From Corinectria fuckeliana (lineage: Eukaryota > Ascomycota > Sordariomycetes > Hypocreales > Nectriaceae), in assembly GCA_019137255.1 (NCBI GenBank), contig WPDH01000063.1, forward strand, positions 300,062 to 364,061: a DNA stretch of 64,000 nucleotides, given 5' to 3'. Below, piece after piece: positions 55,759 through 64,000 of the stretch. The notes under the pieces were generated by a model. The model made no database searches. It was not told the DNA's origin and was given only the letters and a program-made list of their open reading frames with translations. The first letter of the stretch is position 1; every line of letters starts with the position of its first letter. A program made the translations under genes and the position numbers.

Positions 55759-56789
55759 CTAAAGCCCTTTGACTCCAACCTTCAGCAGCCATGGGTCCGC
55801 GTCAATCTCAGCCTTGACAGTGCTCCAAGCTAGATCATTCGCATTCCAGTTCGACCAAACAAACCAGCCAGGCAGGAACCCAGCCTCCGGCGAGGAGGCC
55901 CAAACAGCAAATCCGCCAGGCAGGTTTCCTAGCGCAATGATTGGTACTAGTCATCAGAAAACACTAGGATTATGGCTACTCACCGTCAGTCCAGGGTAAT
56001 GTGTCCCTTGTGTACCCAGCAGCTGCTGTTGCTACCATGAACACAATAGAAGGGTGGAAGCTGAGCGCCTGCATCACCTCCCCCGGAGCGTCCCGTGCGA
56101 TTTGTTGCAGCACACAGGTGAACGTGTTCTTGGTCAGCTGGTATCCGGGCATTTGGGGCGCGCTGTACCATCGATGGGTGTCCTGTGTTGACACAGAGAC
56201 ACAATACTGGATTAAAGGACAAGGTTTCACATGGTGAGCGCTACTTACCTTCTGCGAAGAGTGATTGGGCTGCTTGTAGAACCGCAACGAGGTACAGCGG
56301 CGCTCGCACATTCGCCTCAAAGTCTTCCCATAGCCTGTCAGTGCCTTGGTCCAGAATCGTCTTCATCTCGGGCGGATGCACTGTATTCAAGATGAGAACG
56401 TCAAAGGCAATGGAGTCATCGTCTTGAAACTTGTCCTCAGATGGCCTTTGCTTCTGCCTGACTGAAGATGTCACATGTATGGCCAATGACGTAGGTCTCA
56501 GGATACGCCTCGCGAAGTTTGGCAACAGCGTTCTCGAGAACCTCGGAACGGCGACTCAATATAACGACCTTGGCGGCTCCAGCAGCACAGAAGTTTCGGG
56601 CAATTGCGTGGCCAATACCGGTAGAGCCGCCATAGACTAGGACTGACTTTCCTTTCTGTGAAAGTTCGGGTCGAAGGGGAGATATGGCCCCATAGGGCTC
56701 ATTTTGTATCTTCTGTTTGTCGACTAATAAGTGCTATGTTCTGGGGATATAGTTGGGGCTACACTTACAACCGAAAGGCCGTTCAACAT
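55759..56789 (-). pseudogene. Short-chain dehydrogenase/reductase with frameshift
   Basis: First exon MLNGLSV (56789-56769), GTAAGT donor, then KIQNEPYGAISPLRPELSQK and the NAD(P)-binding VLVYGGSTGIGHAIARNF with VVILSRRSEVLENAVAKL. After AEAKAI an extra T (near 56,440) makes TGA; dropping it restores DDDSIAFDVLILNTVHPPEM and the following domain. Next come DTHRWYSAPQMPGYQLTKN, holding the catalytic Y-x-x-x-K (YQLTK), and SFHPSIVFMVATAAAGYTRD. The last exon begins NLPGGFAVWASSPEAGFLPG and ends VGVKGL-TAG at 55759. The exon between LFAEG and STQD does not join in phase either, so the gene carries at least two defects. A classical SDR of unknown substrate, probably non-functional. Confidence 0.7.
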
Positions 56790-57159
56790 TGTTGTCTTAG
56801 GAGCTTGTTGGAGGATGTTAAAGATGAAATCTGATGATTCAATACTGTGAAGAAAGAAAGCTGGCGTTTAAAGGGCAACATCGCCGGAACTTTGAACTCT
56901 TAAGTAGCTATTCAATATTCAACTTTTGGTGACTTATTGGGATGGCGTGACAGAGCCAGGGTCCCGAGTATTTGACCTGAAGTGGTCTATCTAGCTTTGA
57001 TCGTTGGCGTAGGATCCTGTCAAGTTAGCGCTGACAACTCCTGAATCTGACTAATTGTGCTTCTTGCACCGCCCCATAGACTCATCACTCAATCCAACGA
57101 CAGCGTTTTCTCCCAGCTTTTCTGTGTGTCATGGCTGAAGATTCCTCGAACTGTGCAGC
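56790..57159. other. Divergent promoter region
   Basis: Between the SDR relic (minus) and the second zinc-cluster relic (plus); no gene seen. Confidence 0.45.
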
Positions 57160-58571
57160 ATGAGGGACCTTAGTGTTGTACAAAGGTCCCGTTCCCACCA
57201 CACTCGGAGCCGGACGGGATATCTCACCTGCAGACAGAAGCACCTGAGGTGTGATGAGAAGCGGCCTATCTAGTTAGTCTACTCTGAACAGTTCCTCTTC
57301 TAGCCGAATACACGAAGTCATCTTACCCCTTGACATTAGCCGTGGCTCAGCCGCGAGAGATGGGCTTCGCTAAATGCATCGACGTGCTGCTGCCAACAGC
57401 GCCAATTGTTCGAACGCAGACAAATCCTGCGAGTTCCCTCCCCCGGGGCTCCCTCTCCGTGAGGGAAGGAAGAAGTTCCTTCCGGGCGAGCAGCAGCCTT
57501 GGGCTCCTTGCGTGAAGATGCCAATGACGGTGTCCTGCCAGGTAGACCCTTTCCACTGCCTGCCTAACAGCATGCTATTCAAATCGACGGAGCTTTTGAT
57601 TTATTGTGACTCCTGGAGGTCTGAACAAGATGACATAAAATTGACCTTCCTAAGTCTGCAAAGCTGAAGAGCCCTCCGGCCCAAGCCTTGCAGAAAAACG
57701 CAAAGACTGTTAAGCGTTTGTATCTTCCCTGCTATTCAAGCCTGTACTTAGATTTGTACTTACTGAACATCTCATTCAGTCTATCTCTTGCAACCAAAAG
57801 CCCAGACAGTCTCCGTAATTCCCTCCTCATTGCAGCGCTACACTACTCTTGGCTTGTGGGCCACATGAGAGGCTTCGAGATGACATTCCTCTACCACAAG
57901 TTGAGGCCCTACGCCTGGTCAACGAATGGCTTGCAACCCCGCAGTCAAAGGTGGCTACAGCGTGTCAAAGAAATCTCCACGCTTGCTTTTGCTGAGGTGG
58001 TGCCTGACCTAATTACAAATCGACTATTTGTTGACATTGTGTAGTGCGCTCTGGGTGATCTGGGCACTGCCGAGACCCATCTTAATGGACATATGAGGTT
58101 CATTGGATCTCTATAAGCCCCTCAGCCTAAATGCTCATCCCGAGGGTAATCTAGATGAAGAGCTTGCCGAGGGCTATTGGTCTTTATCTCCAAGCGGTGT
58201 TGGGGATACGGAATGCTGGCCAGCCATTTGAAAGCCGACTGTTTCGGCGGGTGCTGTTCATTCTCAAGCAAGATCTTGATCGGTCGGAGCACGTCACAGA
58301 GTGTGGCAACACGCCCGCGTCAGACTTCGGGTTTTGGAGGGCTTTCGTTGGGGCGTTCAGTCTAGCAAAGCATAGGTCCATTACAGGATTGCATGCACTC
58401 CAAATATGCTTCGAGGGCTTCATTGCGACGTGGATACAAAAGACCGGCACGACGCAATGGCTTGAAGCATGGCGGCGGCTGACGATGGTTGTCTTTCCTC
58501 CTAATCTTTTAGACAAGAATGTAGCGAAAAGAATCTGGGAAAGTGCTGTCTTGGACACAATGAACCTGTGA
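57160..58571 (+). pseudogene. Second Zn2Cys6 transcription-factor pseudogene
   Basis: The frame from ATG 57160 gives RSRTGYLTCRQKHLRCDEKR and PI. An intron (donor GTTAGT near 57,275, acceptor near 57,400) then leads to ANCSNADKSCEFPPPG. This is a zinc cluster in which the first and fourth of six cysteines are Tyr (TAT at 57220; TAC across the splice), each one TG-to-TA change from Cys. The effector domain follows with SLRNSLLIAALHYSWLVGHM, RWLQRVKEISTLAFAEVV, then an in-frame TAG at 58042, CALGDLGTAETHLNGHMRF, TAA near 58,111, frame changes, and RRVLFILKQDLDR, DFGFWRAFVGAFSLAKHRSI, MVVFPPNLLDKNVAKRIWES to TGA at 58571. The gene is dead, with lesions of RIP type among others. Confidence 0.75.
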
Positions 58572-59074
58572 GGGATCTGAAAAGGACTGATTTAGATTGA
58601 GGTTCAAACCTGCATCGCTTGAAAGCCCATCTTTATGAAGGGATAGTTCTATGGGGGGTGATAATTGGCAGAAAGCATTTATCTAAACTGACGAGCCCCA
58701 GTGATGAGTGACGGCCAAACAATCGGGAGGTTGACATTGAGGGCTCGTACAAGAAGATACACGTTATTGTGCTCGTAAGACTGGATGATGATAAGAGTGA
58801 ATACCGGTGGCAATGGATGAAGGCAGACTGAGGGTAGGAAGACTCCTGCACTAGACAGACACTACCGTTCCAACGAGGAGACAGGAGATATCTGGTCGTG
58901 ATAGTTTCCGAGTTGGATCTGAGGGGGGAAATAGTAAGCAGGGCATCAGCAATGAGCTTTACCCTCAGACTAGGATGAATTGTTGCGGGGTACGTGATAG
59001 TTCGCATGTCAGGATGCAGCCCAATCCGCAGCAACAGCATCAGGCACCAAATGTCATCGTAAACATCTTCTTCT
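58572..59074. other. Convergent intergenic spacer
   Basis: A long minus-strand frame here (59208-58633) overlaps the cupin in another frame and has no motifs. Confidence 0.45.
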
Positions 59075-59746
59075 TTACAAATGAGCCTGTGCATTGCAGC
59101 TCCCTCGCCACGTCCTCGAAAGCCCCTGCTCTGAATCCCCAAAACATGGATCGTATTTCGGCTTCGGAACAGACCACACCTTCTCGAAGTCTCCCCCACC
59201 GGCGACAAAATCCCAGTCCCCGCCGCTGTAAGCCCCCATCATGGTGTAGCCAGACAGCTCGATGTTAGACAACGCTTTCCGAGGGTCCTCGGCCTCGATG
59301 CCGTGCCCCGATCCCGGCGTCAAGAGCACAAACCCGGCTTCGGGCTTGGTGTTGTGCGTCTTGTGCGCCACGCCCGCGGGAATGATGAATACGTCGCCGG
59401 CCTCGCCCTCCAGTTCGATCCCGCCATCCTCCCAGGCCGAGCCGTTTGTGTTCTCTTCCAGGTCCTCGGACGTGTCGGCTACGCCAAATCGGATTGTGGC
59501 GGTGCCGGAAAGGACGGCCATGCACTCGTGAGCTTTGGAGTGATAGTGCGACGGCTGCGTTGGCCCGTAGCGGAAGATCCACTCGACTCTCCATCCGTTC
59601 TGGCTGAACATGTCCCACACTTCGGCCGGGTCGCAGTGAGAACTGCTGGGCTTCTTGGCTAGCACGTTCTTGTAGTGGAGTAGAGGTCGTGGCGAGTTTG
59701 GAATAAGATCGGTGGGAAATAGATGGTATTGCTTGACTTGGAACAT
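59075..59746 (-). CDS. Cupin-domain protein (YjlB-like)
   Basis: Single-exon 223-aa protein beginning MFQVKQYHLFPTDLIPNSPR at 59746; an in-frame ATG at 59878 would add 44 unconserved residues, so 59746 is preferred. Cupin motif 1 is HYHSKAHECMAVLSGTATIR (metal ligands His, His, Glu) and motif 2 is GDVFIIPAGVAHKTHN (final His). WRVEWIFRYGPTQPSHYHSK and LTPGSGHGIEAEDPRKAL are typical of the YjlB-like subgroup. Soluble, probably metal-binding; enzymatic role unknown. Intact frame. Confidence 0.88.
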   Translation of the reverse strand: MFQVKQYHLFPTDLIPNSPRPLLHYKNVLAKKPSSSHCDPAEVWDMFSQNGWRVEWIFRYGPTQPSHYHSKAHECMAVLSGTATIRFGVADTSEDLEENTNGSAWEDGGIELEGEAGDVFIIPAGVAHKTHNTKPEAGFVLLTPGSGHGIEAEDPRKALSNIELSGYTMMGAYSGGDWDFVAGGGDFEKVWSVPKPKYDPCFGDSEQGLSRTWRGSCNAQAHL

Positions 59747-61079
59747 TTTGGTGGCTTTTTGTGCCTTATCTTGGCGATGGTTGATTAAAGATGCGAAAGA
59801 TGGCGCGTCAGGCTGTACGCCATGATATAGATAAGTAATTAGTGCTGTTGATGATCGGCAGCGCTTCCAATCCTCCATCGGAAGTGTTATCCGCGTGGAC
59901 CCCGCACGGAATGACGGCAGCGCTGAGTCCGATAAGACGCCGATTCTATTGCTCGACTCGGAGCTGTTCCTTTAGGCAGTCGAGCAGAAAGCAGCTTGAT
60001 AATTTAGAGAACCGACGATTTCTACAACTCTATGCTACACAGAGCTACACAGCATCTTGGCAAATGAAACTAAAAAAGTGGAATATGGCTTTGGAGAATC
60101 ATTGTTCCCGAGACATGTTAATATCATGAGATGAGGCAGCCCACCGCCGAAATATACGTGCGGGCTGAAGTTCTAGTTGCTCTAGTCTAGCCCGAACGGT
60201 TGATCAATATCCTCACCCTTCTTCCCCCGCTGCCGACGGTGGGCACGACGAGCCTTTAAAATGCAAAAGGATCAAATTTCAACGTTCAATGAGTGACATA
60301 GGCCTTGTTTAGCTTGACAGACACGCTACCTAGAGATGCAAGCGTCGTCTAAAGGATCTGTTTAAACATGAATCCCATTCGTAAATCCTCCAACCAGCAG
60401 AACCAATAACCCAGCGAACATGGTCTTTGCCGTATTTCACATCGATCTTCTACATCTCATATCGGGGCAGAAAACCCCAGTCAAGATCCCTCGCCGTAGA
60501 CCTAGATCACATCTACTTATCTAAACAGAAGGTCAGTTTTAACCTCGATCACCTAATGTGTAAAAGTCGGGGCAAAACTCACGGGCAGTGCAGTACCGAG
60601 AGCCACTCTCCGCCCAAGTGCTGCAGCCTTCCTTCACACACCTGATAGCTGGAGAAGGCATGTTGAATGGGGTTTCGGGATTGTTTGAATGCCGGAGAAA
60701 CGTGTTATGTTAAAGATGAATGTGTTGACAGTCAAATTGTGGCTTGGTGAGTGTCATCTACCAAAGCGATGGAAAAGGAAGAGGAATGTCTGCTCTTTTA
60801 TGCTTGGTTGCTGCGACAAAGAATCCATATAACGAAAGCATTAAGTTGTCATGTTTCGGCTGTTAATTGGGACAAGTATTCATGCGTGTTAGTGACAAGT
60901 GTATTGAGATGAGTAGAAGCGAATTCTCTGCTTAGCAAGATCTGAAGCCGTATCTGTAATAACCGCTCCAAGTCTGCCTGCTTATTTGAGCAAGAACCCA
61001 ACTCTTCACATAAAAACTAACGAGCCAGTTAGTGATGCTAGAGGAAGTGGTTAACCCTGTTCTCTAGGCAGACAAGAGA
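59747..61079. other. Intergenic up to the AT-rich block
   Basis: No supported gene. GC content falls and stop codons multiply after about 61,000. Short frame at 60,427-60,645 has no features. Confidence 0.45.
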
Positions 61080-64000
61080 TGTAGATAACCTGAGGGGTGA
61101 CCCTAGACCTAACCTAAGGGGTGGTAATACTAGTAGGGGTTAGAGTGGGTTTTTTATAAGTTAACCTAAGAGGTAGTCTAATAATTATAATTAGTTAGAA
61201 TTTAGAAAAAGTAAAATATCTTTTAGCTAAGCTTAATTAATATATTACTCTTTTATACTTATAAAAAAAAATTCTTTTTTTAATATTATAATTATTTTTT
61301 CTCTTTTTTTACTTATTATACTAATAATTAATTAATAAAATATTATTTTTTCTCTCTTTTTTATATTATATTATATCTAATAGCACTTTAAGTTATTTAA
61401 CTTAAGACTTACTTAGTTTCTGCTTACTATAGCTCTAATCTGCCTTTAAAATATATTTTAACACTAGAATCTAAATTCTTATATATATATTACCTTAGGG
61501 ATAATAGTATATTAAGACTATAATAATAATACTAATATGCTTCTAATAGCTATTAATTTAAGAGTATATAAACTTAACTAAAGTTAATATAACTCTCTTA
61601 TAGGAATTAGCTAGTATATACTAAGTAAAAATAACAAACCTGTTATAAAACTAAGTAGAATACTAGTAGATAACCTAGAAAACAAAGTATATAATACTAT
61701 TACTAAAATTATCTTTATTATATCTCTTAAACAAGTTTAGTATATTATCTAAACTTATATATTTATATATAAGATATAAGCTTATATCTTATATAAGAAG
61801 AATACTATATATAACTATAAAACAGCTCTTAAGAACTAAATTACTATAAATATTATTATAGCTTTTACCTCTATTATTAACACAGCTCTTATTATACCTC
61901 TAGATTATAAGAGAGGCTAACTCTTTTATATATTAATTATAGTATAAAACTTAACACTTTTAAACTAGGGAAATATAAAGTAAATAACCTAAAGCTATAT
62001 TAAATATAAAGTTATAATCTAAATAAGAAATACACCTCCTAATATTAATAGCTAAACCCTAAAAGATACTATTAAGATAGTAAACTAGGCTTATAGTAAC
62101 TCTAATATTATTATAGTAAGAAAGCTATTAAGTGGTAATACTATTCTTATATTTTATATAGTAGATAAGATATAAGTTATTTATACTAAAGATTAGGTTA
62201 TTAAAGCCTTTAGTGATAGTATAGCTCTCTCCCTCCTGATATTTATAGTAATAGTAAAAGAAATCTAACTTATATTTATTCTAAATAATACTAATAAGCT
62301 TATTAAAGAAATTAATAGATCTAATTAACTAAAGATCCTCTAAGTTAAAAAGTAAAAGACTAGCTAATTTAGCTATAAAGTAAAAATAAATCTTATCTTA
62401 TATATTAGCTTTATTAAAAAGGCTAACCACTTATATAATAATAGCTTACTACTTAATATATAACTATATAACTATAAGCCCTTTAATAAGAGGCTTTAAC
62501 CTACCTAATATTATAACTACTTTAAGTTTAGATATCTAGCTTAAAACTATAAATTAGTCCTAACCTGTAGATATTATAAAGGTGCTATATATACTAATAG
62601 AGAAGAATACCTAACTAAATATAAAAAAATCTCTCTAAACTGTATTCTTTATAAGGGTAAATACCTAGCCTAAAGCTATAACTACTTTATTATAGCCTTA
62701 TACTAAGCTTACACTAAGAAAGAATACTTAGATAGACCTTTCTGCTTCTAAGAATATATAGTAACTAAACCTCTAACTTAAGAGCTTTTACTCTTACTAC
62801 TCTTACTATTAGCCTAGCTTATTTAGTTCTTATTAAGAAAACCTAGAAGGCCCTCTAGCTTAATAAACAGATTATATATAGTATCTACTAGCCTAGCCCT
62901 AATATAAGCCTAAGCTGCTTATATACTATCCCCTCTTTTAATAATTATCTTAGCCTTATTACTATTATTATTTCCCCTTTAGACTACTAATTAATACTAG
63001 TACTATATTAGAATACTAATTATTAAGCTACTCTAACTTATATTATATTATAAGCCTATAGTAAATATAATATAATTACACTTTTTAAGCTAAATAAGAA
63101 CTTTAAAATAAAAGCCCTAGCCTGCCTAAAATATTATAACTACTATATAGTTTACTATAGTAAGTATATAATAGTTTATATAAATAAACAGTATAAGCCT
63201 AAGTTATAAATATTATAAGTAGAAGAAGACTAGGTTAGTATTATCTTTATAAAAACCTAATACTAAATTATTACCTTATATAATTCTCTAAATAGTAAAA
63301 ATAACTTACTTATACTATAAGCTCTTACTAGTATTACTCTAAATAATTATATACTTTTTATAAGTAACTTTAACTTTTACTACCTGCTTTAAGACTACTA
63401 TAGCTACTTAGACTAAGATAGTAATAACCTTATAGAGAAGGTATTATAACTTTATATTAGCCTTTTTACCTCTTATAAAATAGTTACTAGGTTAGCTTAA
63501 AGCTACTAAAATAGCACTTTAGATCTTACTTAGGCTACTAAAACTATTAATACCTTTTATATAGAAACTAACTATAACCTAAAAGGGTCTAACTATATCC
63601 TCTAGTATATTTATATTATAAATACTTATAAAAAGATAGCTTTTAAGCTAAACCTTAGATTTAACTAGAAGAAAACCCACTAGTAAAAAGCAGCTAATAA
63701 AGTAGTAGTCTATTTTTATTATATATCTAGTAGTATAATAACCACCTTAAAAGCCTTAAATACAAAAGTTAAATAGCTTCTTAAGTAACTTACTATAATT
63801 ATAAAATATATAACCCTAAAGCAAAAGAAACCTAGATCTTATTATAACTTTTAGTAAAATAGTAAAATAGCTAAAGTAACTTCTAAACTTAAGTAAGTAT
63901 ACTATATAGCCTAATAAACTAGCTACCTAGCTAACTAGTATATATACTTTAAGATATATATAATATAAGATTAGTATATATAAAACATATAGTATACCCT
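61080..64000 (+). mobile_element. RIP-degraded Tad-like LINE retrotransposon, 5' part, cut by window end
   Basis: From about 61,080 the composition switches abruptly to TA-rich DNA; I found no CG dinucleotide after about 61,200. On the plus strand, ORF1 traces remain at 62,509-62,756: a run of CCHC-type zinc-knuckle spacing (YYNYFKFRYLA..NYK, LVLTCRYYKGAIYTNREEY, LNCILYKGKYLA, DRPFCF) in which many cysteines are Tyr and Gln/Trp codons are stops. ORF2 endonuclease traces follow at about 63,105-63,550: YINKQYKPKL, NSLNSKNNLLIL.ALTSITL, SNFNFYYLL (the GDFN-H motif with Gly and Asp altered) and NSTLDLT. Changes are C-to-T and G-to-A throughout. Reverse transcriptase would lie beyond 64,000. Non-functional. 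Confidence 0.75.

Noticed and set aside
58633..59208. 191-codon minus-strand frame
   Set aside because: Overlaps the cupin 3' end in a different frame; no motifs.

Overview
This window is nuclear DNA from a filamentous ascomycete (Pezizomycotina, probably a plant-associated Sordariomycete; the species cannot be fixed from sequence alone). The evidence is genes with short introns (about 45-130 nt, GTRNGT donors, CTRAC-like branch points), no operons, secreted enzymes against pectin side chains, an expanded urea-symporter family, small secreted proteins, and an AT-only block at the right end that looks like repeat-induced point mutation (RIP).

Layout. 1-20 kb is the intact part: a DUR3-type urea symporter (1.3-3.5 kb), a zinc-type alcohol dehydrogenase with a 20-nt exon (3.6-4.8), a GH28 rhamnogalacturonase (5.7-7.6, minus), a small secreted protein (9.5-10.0), an ERG3-type sterol C5-desaturase (11.0-12.1), a macro-domain protein (15.6-16.3, minus) and a GH43 endo-arabinanase (18.2-19.3, minus). 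The GH28 and GH43 enzymes together attack the hairy regions of pectin.

20-33 kb is gene-poor and full of very small, TATA-driven genes and their ruins: a relic with the UstYa-like HxxHC signature, a secreted-protein relic, an intact three-exon 125-aa orphan, a secreted Cys-containing protein broken by one stop, and two adjacent 65-aa paralogues of which one is broken by one stop. An intron-containing tRNA-Ala(AGC) lies at 32.7 kb. 33-45 kb carries a second, divergent DUR3 paralogue, a FAD-monooxygenase relic, a SANT + GIY-YIG-like ORF with three in-frame stops, a conserved orphan, a LaeA-like methyltransferase in about eight exons and an NAD-dependent epimerase.

45-60 kb is a second graveyard: fragments of a P450 reductase, a cytochrome P450 and a sugar transporter side by side, a PD-(D/E)XK protein with a one-base frameshift, two zinc-cluster transcription factors with lesions and a frameshifted SDR. 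Between them sit an intact seven-exon AMID/AIF-like oxidoreductase and a cupin. 61.1 kb to the end is a RIP-destroyed Tad-like LINE retrotransposon whose ORF1 zinc knuckles and ORF2 endonuclease can still be traced.

Main message: I see no wholly new system. The most unusual content is the 22-31 kb island of unrecognised tiny proteins, including a two-copy 65-aa family, and the many one- or two-lesion pseudogenes. Several of their changes have the C-to-T/G-to-A form expected of RIP or its leakage from nearby repeats.
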